Below are positions 12,348 to 24,199 of a stretch of DNA of 64,000 bases, piece after piece; within the stretch, counting starts at the first letter, position 1, and every line of letters starts with the position of its first letter. Made by a program: the position numbers and the translations under genes. The DNA is from Centrapalus pauciflorus (Eukaryota; Streptophyta; Magnoliopsida; Asterales; Asteraceae): assembly GCA_020465985.1 (NCBI GenBank), contig JAANYP010000722.1, positions 809,001-873,000 of the forward strand, written 5' to 3'. Below the pieces are notes generated by a model. It did no database searches. It was not told the DNA's origin and saw only the letters and a program-made list of their open reading frames with translations.

Positions 12348-14823
12348 TGTGAAGACCACCCCTTACGGGGCAGTGCTCACCAGTCTAGGTCCCACATCAT
12401 GCAATACGATATCAACCATACTAAGATAGGGTAATTAAATTGCGGAATAATAAAATTACATGTACATACATGATTAGGAATAAGTTTACATATTTCAAAA
12501 TTAAGTTATAAAAGGGTAACATCTAATCTATTCATAACATCAATCATCACATCAAGTCTACCCAGAACCACCACATTAGCTGTCTTCCAATCAGTACCAG
12601 AAAGTTTGTTGAGAAGTGGTCTAGGCAAGCTTCAAAACTTGGATCTTGAATGACCTAAATACTAGGTCCTGCAGGTGATTTTCCTTTGGCTTTTCCTGTA
12701 AAATTTTAAAGCAACATCTGTAAGCAAAGCTTAGTGAGTTTATAGATTTTCAATATTAACATGCGTGTCAAGCGGAGTCATAAATCTAAGCGTGATATGT
12801 CTTGGCTGCCGCTACAGCCCTCATCATGATTGAGATATAGTATCTTAAGATCGGATGATGTTCAAACCACACTCACGCTTATATCGTGGGGATCAGCCAC
12901 ATACTGGGCTAGCTACCAGTAGGTCAACATGGCCGAACATCGGAGGTCATTACCAAGTTCGTGAGAACTGGTGGAATAGCCAGGTCTAGAACAATAGACC
13001 ATAAGGGCTAGTCAAGCTGAATAAATCTTATCAAGTCTGATCAATGAAGTAAGCTTAAGTCTTAGAAGTCATGATAGCAACGAATCATAAAGCAAAGTCT
13101 GAAGCGCTAATAAATGCAATATAAAATGATAAGCAAATAGCTATCATGATTCACTGGGCAACACCCATCCATGGTGTGCACAGGTCTCAATCCAGCTGAT
13201 AAATGAATGTCAAATAATGTAACAGCATCAATATATCTCAAACGGATCTTTGCATGTTCAATTTGAATATCTATAACTCACTGGTCTGGGTCTTGGTCAA
13301 ACAGATATATAAATCTGCCACCTGAGTTATCTCAGGATTTTGTCTTGTCAGTCTGTAATCTGTCAATTCTTTTCAAATCAGAGACCCGCTTTCAAATCTT
13401 TAAGTCTTTTAATCTTTGTTCAGAATATATATATACTGAACCTGTTCAAAGTCATTCATGATAATATCATGTCAATTTCATCATTATTATCATAGAATTT
13501 CATCATCTTTTGGTCATTAAAATCTGTAATTCTATCTGATTCTGATAATTTTCAGCTCATCACTCTTTTATTCGTTCATATTCTTTATTCTTTTAAATTC
13601 TCCAAAAGTTCTTAAATATATATATATAACAATATATATATTTATATAGCCATTTATATTAAAATATAAAAATTGCATTTCGGACCATAATTTCGGATCA
13701 GCCCGGATTGGGATCCGGATTCGGATCATCCGGATTAGAGATCCGAATTGACTACCGAATTCGGACCATGACTCAACCGAAATTGAGATATCCGAATTTA
13801 GCATGACATCCGAATCTAATTGGGTCCGAAATATAGAAATCCGAATTTGAAAGCATCCGAATTGTAGGGTCCGAATTTACATATTATCCGAACCGAAATA
13901 TAGGTCCGAAATAAACATCATCCGAATTCGGTCCTACCCGAATTCGGATCTATACTTAGCATTTTTCCCAGAATTTTGTTCTTGATGTTCTTGGTTTATT
14001 CATACGGATTTTATCAATAATTATCAGATTTTCATTTTTATTAACATGCAATGTTATATAAAGTTGTGTTAACATTATTTGAGTGTTTTTATGTAATTTC
14101 TTTGATCAAAAACACACTTATTTGATCAAGATCATCCAAAATATGAAATTTTTGCCAAGAACATTATTATTATTATTTTTTATAAAAATTCCGATTTCTT
14201 CATAATTTGGATGATTCAAGCAATAAATTTAGTTTCTAATTCATTTATTAGTTTCAATTCATCATAATCTTTCAAAATTTTTATACATGCAATATCAAAA
14301 ATTCATGTTTTGAATTCTTATTTTCGGTTTTACACAAAACCGTACCAAATCATACATAAATATTGAATTTAAAGAGATTTTTACCTCAAATCTTGTAGAT
14401 TCCAAATGTGTGATGATAATTGTAACTTCTTCTTGACTTTAATCTTCAATTACTTGCTATTTATGATGAATTTCTTGTGGATTTGTTGAAATAGCCGTAG
14501 GTTTTAGTGAGAGAGTAGAGAGAGAATTAAGTGTGTTTAAATGATCTTAAATGATCATTTTTCTAGGCTTTTATATATAATTTTGGTCTCATTTGTTATT
14601 TAACCCACTAAACTTTTGTATTTTACATCTCTTTTATTTTACTCAATCATATCATAAATATAATTTAAAATTATATTTACTTAATCCATTTCATATTTTA
14701 TTTTATTTTAATAACAACATAAATAATATAATAAAATTATATTATTATCTTAACATTCAAGCATTACATTATCGGTTCAAAATATTACTGAATTTATGAC
14801 TAGATCAAAATTAGGTTGTTACA
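12348..14823 (-). repeat. 3' LTR of copy B
   Basis: Direct repeat of 19718-22192. Differences from it are near 12969 and 12996 (substitutions), 14175 (substitution), 14280 (indel) and 14406 (substitution). It contains the CCGAATTCGG-type cluster at about 13680-13945. Confidence 0.97.
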
Positions 14824-14860
14824 GAATGGGCTCCACCACGCACAAACTTCGTCCCCGAAG

Positions 14861-17800
14861 TTAGCTAGATTCGAACAGACTGGGATATGTAGCTTTCATA
14901 ACATCTCTCGATTCCCAAGACTGATGCGAACCTTTGTGATGTTTCCACTGGACGAGCACCATCTGTATCTCTTTATTCCGAAGCTTTTTGGTCTTCGAGT
15001 CCAGAATACGTTCTGGCTCTTCAACCACGCGAAGCTTCTCATCAATCTGCAAGTTAACATGTGGTATCTGAACTTCCCTTTCATCAGCTAAACTCTTTCT
15101 CAGATGACTGACATGAAATACAGGATGTATTCCCGCTAAGTCAGCCGGTAGTTCAAGACGATAAGATTGATTTCCAATCTTTTCCACAATCTTGAACGGA
15201 CCGATAAATCTTGGAGCTAGCTTGTTTCTCTTTATAAATCTCACCACATTCTTCATTGGGGATACTTTCAACATCACCCAATCGTTAACCGCAAAACTTA
15301 TTGATCTATGCCGGTTATCATAATATGACTTCTGCCTGCTTTGAGCTTCAAGTATGTTTCTTCTAACGAGTTGAATCTTTTCGTGTGTCAACTGTAGAAG
15401 GGCAGGACCCGCTATTGGCGATTCGCCTGTTTCGCGCCAACAGGTAGGAGTTCTGCACTTTCGACCGTACAAAGCTTCAAAATGAGCCATCTTGATCGTT
15501 GAATGATAACTGTTATTATACGAGAATTCGACCAACGGCAAGTGGTCATCCCAGTTACCACCTAGATCAAGAATGCAGGCACGAAGCATATCTTCGAGAG
15601 TTAGAATAGTACGCTCACTCTGGCCATCTGCATTTGGATGATAAGCAGTACTCATAGAAATCCGAGTACCCATCCCTTCTTGTAATGCTTGCCAGAATCT
15701 GGATGTGAAACGACTATCACGATCAGATACGATAGACTTCGGCACACCGTGACGAGAAATAATTTCAGAGATATACAGCTGCGCCAATCTATCGAGAGAA
15801 TATGTTTCTTTCATCGGAATAAAATGTGCTGATTTCGTTAATCGGTCAACGACTACCCAAATGGAGTCGTGTTGTCTTTTGGTTTTCGGCAGCTTTGTGA
15901 TGAAATCCATTGTTATATGCTCCCACTTCCATTAAGGAACTGGTAGTGGTTGCATATCCCCGAAGGGTTTCTGATGCTCTGCCTTAACCATCTGACAGAC
16001 TTTGCAGCTTTCAACACATTTTCCGATGTCCTTCTTCATTCCTGGCCACCAGTAGTCGGCTTTCAGATCAAAATACATCTTTGAACTGCCAGGATGAACA
16101 GATAATTTGGACTTGTGAGCTTCAGATAGAAGAGTGCTGCGAATTGAACCATACTTAGGAACCCAGATTCGGTTTCCCTTGAGACAGTGAAGTCCCAAAT
16201 GGTTCAGAGTTAGAAATTGTAGTTGCCCTTTTAGATTTTCAGAATCTATTTTCTCTTCTTTCAGCGCTTCAGTTTGAGCAATTCTGAGGTCTTCAATAAG
16301 ATCAGAAGAGAATATTACAGGAGTTAAGGCATAGCAGCACTTTTCTGGATATACTTTTCTACTCAACGCATCCGCGACAACATTTGCTTTGCCGGGATGA
16401 TATAAGATCTCGCAGTCATAATCCTTGATAAGCTCCAAGGATCGACGCTGTTTCATGTTCAGATCTTTCTGAGTGAAAAGATGTTTGAGACTCTTGTGAT
16501 CGGTGTAGAGCTGACACCGAGTCCCATATAGATAGTGACGCCATATTTTCAAAGCAAAGGTAACGGCAGCCAACTCAAGATCATGAGTTGGTGCACTTTT
16601 CTCGTAGTCTTTCGATTGCCTTGAAGCGTAGGCAATTACTTTTCCCCTTTGCATAAGAACACATCCTAAGCCAGTACCAGAAGCGTCGCTGTAAACAACG
16701 AAATCGTCATTACCTTCTGGCAAGGCTAGAATCGGCGCTTGAATAAGCTTTTGCTTCAGAATGTCAAATGCCTCTTGCTGTTTATCAGACCAAACGAAAG
16801 GAGTATTCTTTCGTGTTAACATTGTGAGCGGCACAACAATCTTTGAGAAGTCCTTTATGAATCGCCGATAATAACCGGCCAATCCAAGGAAACTTCTTAT
16901 CTCTGAGGCATTGCGAGGTGTTTGCCACTTCTGAACAGCCTCGACTTTTGAAGGATCAACGGAAATTCCTTTGCCAGAAACAACATGGCCAAGGAACTGG
17001 ATCTATAAGAATTAAGATAGAATTTCAAATTCTGAGGTGAATCATAGAATAGTTAAGGAAACAGCTCAAGACTTATATAATAGAAATTATACCTGTCTGA
17101 GCCAGAATTCGCACTTAGAAAACTTTGCATAGAGTCTTTCTTTTCTTAATAACTCTAGCAATTGCCGCAGATGAATAGAATGATCAGCCTCCGTTTTGGA
17201 GTAAATCAGAATATCGTCTATGAATACGATAACTGATTTATCCAACATAGGTCTGCACACGCGATTCATGAGGTCCATGAACGCCGCTGGTGCATTCGTT
17301 AATCCAAACGGCATCACGAGAAATTCATAATGACCGTATCTGGTACGGAAGGCTGTCTTTGGAACATCCTCATCTCTTACTTTTAATTGATGATACCCAG
17401 AACGGAGATCTATCTTCGAGAAATAGCTGGCTCCTTGTAATTGATCAAACAGATCATCGATTCTGGGCAGAGGATACTTATTCTTTATTGTAACCTTGTT
17501 CAACTCGCGGTAGTCGATGCACATTCGAAAAGTTCCGTCTTTCTTCTTAACGAATAAGACAGGTGCACCCCACGGAGATGAACTCGGTCGAATAAATCCC
17601 TTTTCCAATAGCTCTTGCAGTTGCTTAGACATTTCCTGCATTTCTGCAGGTGCAAGTCTGTATGGAGCTTTTGCGATAGGAGCCGCACCAGGAACCAAGT
17701 CAATACTGAACTCGACTTGTCGTTCCGGTGGCACTCCAGAAATGTCATCGGGAAATATGTCTGGAAACTCACAGACGATAGGAATATCGGATAAAGACTT

Positions 17801-19518
17801 CTTTTCAGAGCTGGACTCAGATAGAGCATAACAAAGGTAAGAGTCGTGACCTTTAGACAAATATTTGTGAGCCTTTTCTACAGATATAAAGCAATGCGCA
17901 CCTTTCCGCTTCTCACCCTTGATCTCAAGTACTCGACCGTCTGAAGATTTGATTCTGATTACTCGTCGGTTGCAGATAATTGTGGCCTCGTTGTTCATTA
18001 GCCAGTCCATACCGATGATGACATCAAATTCTTTTAAAGGAATCGGGATGAGGTCGAGATTGAATACAATGTTATTGATAAGTAGAGTGCAGTTACGATA
18101 AACAGAATCAGCCATAACATAGTTGTTGCTGGCTGTCTCGATATCAAGTATTACAGGAAGCTTCGAGGGAGATTTATATAGTCTTTGAGCGAAAGTAGTT
18201 GATATGAAGGAACGACTAGCACCGGAATCAAATAACACACGAGCAGGAATTGTATTTAACAGAAACGTACCGGTGACTACGTCTGGTGTTTCTCTCGCCT
18301 CTTCAGCTGTAATTTGGAAAGCTCGAGTCCGTGCAGTCGGCGTTGCAGCAGAACTTTTTCCTGTAGAACCTCCTGCTGATGATTGAGACTGATAACGCGG
18401 TCCGCTACGACACTGGTACATAAAGTGTCCTCTTTTTCCACACTTCGCACATCCTCGTCCCTGCTGCGGACATTCATCACTGCTGTGACCGATCATGTTG
18501 CACGCGAAGCACGTAACGTCTTCTGGATTACATAACCCCATATGTGATTTTCTGCATCTCTTGCAGAATCGTGGCTCGTTTGTCAGTGAGTAGGCTTGCG
18601 CTTTCGGCTGTGAACTGTACTGATGGGTTTGCTGAGATTGCGACTTATTTGGCTTGAAAAATCTGCCAAACCGCTGTTTCTTTGGAGGAGACGGATTCAT
18701 CGGATTAGTAGACGGAGCGTAGAGCTGATCGCCGTACTCTAAGTAACCTCGCTCGATTTGTCTAGCCGCTTCTACCATTTCCAAGTAACTCTTGTATTTG
18801 ATCGCGCTCATGGGATGTCGATATCTAGGATTGAGTCCTACACGAAATCTATTCATCTTTCTCTCTTCGGTAGCAACTTGGTATGAAGAATAACCGCATA
18901 ATCGCGAAAACTCGTGCTCATATTCGTCGACTGTCTTCGTTCCCTGAGTCAGCTGCATCAGTTGTACTTCCATTTTATCTCGCTGGTCGACCGGGCAGTA
19001 CTTTGCATTGAACATTTCAAGAAACTGCTCCCATTCTAAAGTCTGAATCACCTCCTCACCATAGATACTTCGCTGGGTTTTCCACCAGGCACGGGCAGCT
19101 CTCCAACAAATAGTGCAGACGCATAGCTTACTTTCTTCGAATCTAGACAATCAGAAATCCTGAAGATTTCTTCAGTATGACTAATCCAATCCATCGCCTG
19201 GATCGGATTCACTGTACCCTCAAAGTTCAGGGCACCGCTTGCTTTAAAATCTTTGAATTTGCAGCCTTTTGGCTGAGCTATTTGGGTTTCTGGATTTGAA
19301 TTATCAGAATCAGATTCATTGGTCTGGACTTGCTTTTCTTTTCTCTTATTTTTCTTTTCTTCGCGTCTTTTAGCTTCGGTCTCATCTCTAGCACGAAACT
19401 GTTCTTGCATCATTTTGTTTTGTTGTTCTGAGTGTTGGGCTAGAAATTGTTGCATCATTTCAAACATTTGTTGTTGGGTCATATTGTTGGGAATATCACC
19501 TGATCCTGATCCTGACAT
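14861..19518 (-). pseudogene. gag-pol polyprotein gene of copy B (broken)
   Basis: Gag begins at 19518. Zinc knuckles, protease (DSGAS), RT with an intact FIDD site, RNase H, an HHCC integrase finger, the D,D,E core and the chromodomain-like tail follow in order. Gag and pol share one frame here, unlike copy A. Lesions: a 2-base gain relative to copy A near 19100 shifts frame within gag (after SALFVG), and a GAA-to-TAA change at 15932-15934 stops integrase just before the WKWEHITMDF block. The intron at 17003-17092 must be removed to read through RT. Apart from these two lesions the pol domains look intact. Confidence 0.93.
17003..17092 (-). other. Putative spliceosomal intron inside RT of copy B (90 bp)
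   Basis: Same position and boundaries as in copy A: CAG|GTATAATT at the 5' side, CCTTAAC inside, TTCTTATAG|ATCCAG at the 3' side. Joining gives the expected CEFWLRQ-IQFLGHV block. Unspliced, the second codon of the intron is TAA. The two copies differ by substitutions and 2 bp of length in the interior, while the splice signals are identical. Confidence 0.85.
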
Positions 19519-19702
19519 CTTTTACTGAAAATTAAAATCAATTAACTATCAGTTTATAGACTTAGATCTATGTACCCTTTTTCCCATCCTAATAGTCTGT
19601 ACATCCTATCTCAGTTCAAACCACCTAAATGATTGATACATATGTATTGCTTCAGTTTGAGATCAAGTATACTCACGTAATACTTGATTCACTCAAACTA
19701 GT

Positions 19703-19714
19703 GCTCTGATACCA
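19703..19714 (-). other. Primer binding site of copy B
   Basis: The minus strand reads TGGTATCAGAGC, a perfect complement to the initiator tRNA-Met 3' end, 3 nt inside the 5' LTR. Confidence 0.93.
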
Positions 19715-19717
19715 TCC

Positions 19718-22192
19718 TGTGAAGACCACCCCTTACGGGGCAGTGCTCACCAGTCTAGGTCCCACATCATGCAATACGATATCAACCATACTAAGATAGG
19801 GTAATTAAATTGCGGAATAATAAAATTACATGTACATACATGATTAGGAATAAGTTTACATATTTCAAAATTAAGTTATAAAAGGGTAACATCTAATCTA
19901 TTCATAACATCAATCATCACATCAAGTCTACCCAGAACCACCACATTAGCTGTCTTCCAATCAGTACCAGAAAGTTTGTTGAGAAGTGGTCTAGGCAAGC
20001 TTCAAAACTTGGATCTTGAATGACCTAAATACTAGGTCCTGCAGGTGATTTTCCTTTGGCTTTTCCTGTAAAATTTTAAAGCAACATCTGTAAGCAAAGC
20101 TTAGTGAGTTTATAGATTTTCAATATTAACATGCGTGTCAAGCGGAGTCATAAATCTAAGCGTGATATGTCTTGGCTGCCGCTACAGCCCTCATCATGAT
20201 TGAGATATAGTATCTTAAGATCGGATGATGTTCAAACCACACTCACGCTTATATCGTGGGGATCAGCCACATACTGGGCTAGCTACCAGTAGGTCAACAT
20301 GGCCGAACATCGGAGGTCATTACCAAGTTCGTGAGAACCGGTGGAATAGCCAGGTCTAGAACAATGGACCATAAGGGCTAGTCAAGCTGAATAAATCTTA
20401 TCAAGTCTGATCAATGAAGTAAGCTTAAGTCTTAGAAGTCATGATAGCAACGAATCATAAAGCAAAGTCTGAAGCGCTAATAAATGCAATATAAAATGAT
20501 AAGCAAATAGCTATCATGATTCACTGGGCAACACCCATCCATGGTGTGCACAGGTCTCAATCCAGCTGATAAATGAATGTCAAATAATGTAACAGCATCA
20601 ATATATCTCAAACGGATCTTTGCATGTTCAATTTGAATATCTATAACTCACTGGTCTGGGTCTTGGTCAAACAGATATATAAATCTGCCACCTGAGTTAT
20701 CTCAGGATTTTGTCTTGTCAGTCTGTAATCTGTCAATTCTTTTCAAATCAGAGACCCGCTTTCAAATCTTTAAGTCTTTTAATCTTTGTTCAGAATATAT
20801 ATATACTGAACCTGTTCAAAGTCATTCATGATAATATCATGTCAATTTCATCATTATTATCATAGAATTTCATCATCTTTTGGTCATTAAAATCTGTAAT
20901 TCTATCTGATTCTGATAATTTTCAGCTCATCACTCTTTTATTCGTTCATATTCTTTATTCTTTTAAATTCTCCAAAAGTTCTTAAATATATATATATAAC
21001 AATATATATATTTATATAGCCATTTATATTAAAATATAAAAATTGCATTTCGGACCATAATTTCGGATCAGCCCGGATTGGGATCCGGATTCGGATCATC
21101 CGGATTAGAGATCCGAATTGACTACCGAATTCGGACCATGACTCAACCGAAATTGAGATATCCGAATTTAGCATGACATCCGAATCTAATTGGGTCCGAA
21201 ATATAGAAATCCGAATTTGAAAGCATCCGAATTGTAGGGTCCGAATTTACATATTATCCGAACCGAAATATAGGTCCGAAATAAACATCATCCGAATTCG
21301 GTCCTACCCGAATTCGGATCTATACTTAGCATTTTTCCCAGAATTTTGTTCTTGATGTTCTTGGTTTATTCATACGGATTTTATCAATAATTATCAGATT
21401 TTCATTTTTATTAACATGCAATGTTATATAAAGTTGTGTTAACATTATTTGAGTGTTTTTATGTAATTTCTTTGATCAAAAACACACTTATTTGATCAAG
21501 ATCATCCAAAATATGAAATTTTTGCCAAGAACATTATTATTATTTTTTTTTATAAAAATTCCGATTTCTTCATAATTTGGATGATTCAAGCAATAAATTT
21601 AGTTTCTAATTCATTTATTAGTTTCAATTCATCATAATCTTTCAAAATTTTATACATGCAATATCAAAAATTCATGTTTTGAATTCTTATTTTCGGTTTT
21701 ACACAAAACCGTACCAAATCATACATAAATATTGAATTTAAAGAGATTTTTACCTCAAATCTTGTAGATTCCAATTGTGTGATGATAATTGTAACTTCTT
21801 CTTGACTTTAATCTTCAATTACTTGCTATTTATGATGAATTTCTTGTGGATTTGTTGAAATAGCCGTAGGTTTTAGTGAGAGAGTAGAGAGAGAATTAAG
21901 TGTGTTTAAATGATCTTAAATGATCATTTTTCTAGGCTTTTATATATAATTTTGGTCTCATTTGTTATTTAACCCACTAAACTTTTGTATTTTACATCTC
22001 TTTTATTTTACTCAATCATATCATAAATATAATTTAAAATTATATTTACTTAATCCATTTCATATTTTATTTTATTTTAATAACAACATAAATAATATAA
22101 TAAAATTATATTATTATCTTAACATTCAAGCATTACATTATCGGTTCAAAATATTACTGAATTTATGACTAGATCAAAATTAGGTTGTTACA
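19718..22192 (-). repeat. 5' LTR of copy B
   Basis: Direct repeat of 12348-14823. The CCGAATTCGG-type cluster lies at about 21050-21315. The element promoter should lie on the 22192 side. Confidence 0.97.
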
Positions 22193-22640
22193 GGTCATGT
22201 TTCAACAAAATCTGAATATTAATTAGTTATATTTTAATTATAAAGAAATTTAATTAAAATTTTGTATTATGCATTTGAATAATAAATTCTTATTCATACA
22301 ATTAAACATAGCATAATAGTTTCAAAAGATAACTTCAAACATATGTATAATTATAATCATAATTTTAAATGTGTAAGAAAAATTTATAGTAATAAATGTT
22401 AAAAGAGAACTAAACAAACAATTATTAAAATAAAGACGTTAAATAAAAGATAACACAAAGGCGTATTATGATTAGTTTAAAATTTAAAAAAAAAATATGA
22501 AAATTTTAAAATTAAAAATAAAAACAAAATCAAAAATAAAAATAAAAAGAATATGAAAATTTTAAAATTAAAAATAAAAACCAAAATTAAAATTAAAGAG
22601 AATTAGGAAAGTTTAAAAAAAAAAAAAAACCAACCAATTA
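22193..22640. repeat. AT-rich repeat unit, copy 3
   Basis: Continues the interrupted copy 2 across the copy B insertion: GGTCATGTTTCAACAAAATCTGAATA resembles the start of the other units. It ends in A-rich simple sequence (22480-22630) and an AATTATGGTTGGAT motif. Confidence 0.7.
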
Positions 22641-22662
22641 TGGTTGGATATGTGATGAAGGT

Positions 22663-22680
22663 CCATTGGGCTGGCCCATT
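22663..22680 (+). promoter_or_regulatory. Site II / TCP-like double motif upstream of the PB1 gene
   Basis: CCATTGGGCTGGCCCATT contains TGGGCT and its inverted form GGCCCA, the site II elements bound by TCP factors in many housekeeping plant promoters. A pyrimidine-rich, GC-richer stretch with CTCTAGGGTTCC follows (22690-22870) and looks like a first 5' UTR exon. Its donor site is not clear, though GTTG|GTATCT near 22833 is one option. Confidence 0.5.
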
Positions 22681-23174
22681 TGATGAATGTAAAACTCCTT
22701 TCATCTCCTCTCCGCTCTCTAGGGTTCCTCATCGCAATCAGTGGATTCATTTAGTTTTCTACTGGCGGCGATCGTTGTACCAGTTTCAGATCCGGCGATC
22801 CTGCATATCTGGTGACCCTCCTTCGTCATCGTTGGTATCTCACTCGTCGTCGTCGGCTCTACAAATCTAGCATTAAGTTTCCTGTTTTCTGGGTTTTGAT
22901 TTTTGGATTAGATTTAGTTTTGCTTTTAATTTGGTTTGTAGTTTTGTTATTGACATGATGATATATCTATTTCTGTTCTTCATCGCCACTGATTAAAATT
23001 AGATATAGTGTTAGCGTTCGTTTTGTTCATTTTTTAGGGTTTTGATTTGATTTTTAAGAGTTAGAAATGTGGGTTTCTTTTGTGATTTTGTCTTTTTGGA
23101 GTTTTTAATTGTTGTAGACGAAGTCCTTGTGTGTCCAGAAAGGAGCTTTGGTTAGAATTGTAAATAAAATATAA

Positions 23175-23469
23175 GGCGAGGTTTGGATTGTTAGAATGTT
23201 ACGTGACAAGATTAGAAAATGATAGGATTTTGATATGATAAGATTTAAAAATGATAGAACAAAAAAATAAAGAATCATAGAAAACTTAGTTTAAGGGATT
23301 ATATAATAATTGGGGTTGAGAGAGGATGATGAAAAGAGGAGGTTGAGGGAATACCAAATGCTAAATGAAATTAGATTCCTCCCTGTCTTTTCAACCAAAC
23401 GTGATGTATAAAGATTTTGAAATCCAAATCCTAAATGGAGGTTTCAAATCCTTCAAACCAAACGCACCC
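23175..23469. mobile_element. Tourist-like MITE in the 5' intron
   Basis: Ends GGCGAGGTTTGGATTG and, inverted, CAAACGCACCC. The 3-bp direct repeat TAA on both sides (23172-23174, 23470-23472) fits PIF/Harbinger insertion. Confidence 0.65.
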
Positions 23470-24199
23470 TAAAATTCCACGTTGGATGCCAAATATACAT
23501 TCGTTTGTCAGATAGGATGCCACATAGGAATTGTGTGTGGCCACATCATCTGCATGACAAAAAAATGAGGACGTACCTGGGTATTAGGTAATTTCATTGC
23601 ATCAAAGAGCATAGAAATGCAAGTAGGATACATTAAGTGACAAAAATTAGTAGGTTTTAATATGGCCTAAACTGACAGTTTGTTCCTATTTTATGCAATT
23701 AACTCTAAATCTATAAACTCCCGAGGGTGCATTTGGCTTTTGGATTAGGTTTCGATGTAATTAGAATTTAAATTAGCTTATTTGCAACCTTGGGTTACAA
23801 AGATAAAGAGTTACTTTTATTTATATTCCATCAAATTCTTTGTTTAAAGGAATTCAACATTCCTATCAATTTTTACACGAATTAGATTCCAACCATCCAC
23901 AAACTACACCTTAATCAAACACTAAAAATTATATTCTATCACATCCCACCAAACACACACTAATAACTAAATCTGAATTCTAATTCATTTAAATTTCATT
24001 CCAACATTGAATGAAGAATTTTAGTACAATTCTAATTGGAAAGAAATTTACATGATCCTACAATCAGGAAAACAAATTTACAGCCCAAAACACTTATTGA
24101 ATAAAGAAACAGGATAGTGGTTTTTTACAAATATATTTTGTGTTTTGATCCTAAAACTCACACTTATCAATTGTTCTTGGTCCCTTTTCTAGGTGAAAA

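Larger units (their letters stand above)
12348..22192 (-). mobile_element. Ty3/gypsy chromovirus LTR retrotransposon, copy B (complete, 9845 bp)
   Basis: A full element on the minus strand with LTRs of 2476 and 2475 bp ending in TG and CA, flanked by the 5-bp target duplication GGTCA (12343-12347 and 22193-22197). Its coding region is clearly homologous to copy A. By eye the two LTRs differ by four substitutions and one single-base indel, so insertion was very recent. At an assumed 1.3e-8 substitutions per site per year this is on the order of 0.06 million years. The coding region nevertheless has a frameshift and a nonsense codon. Confidence 0.98.

Noticed and set aside
13568..14799. Short open frames inside the copy B LTRs, repeated at 20938 and 21962
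   Set aside because: Identical in both LTRs, AT-driven composition and no family resemblance.
17500..17831. Overlapping frames on both strands within gag-pol
   Set aside because: Shadows of the protease-RT frame.
22640..22870. 76-codon open frame at the start of the PB1 gene
   Set aside because: It overlaps the promoter motif and probable 5' UTR, and its composition is not protein-like. Kept only as possible leader sequence.
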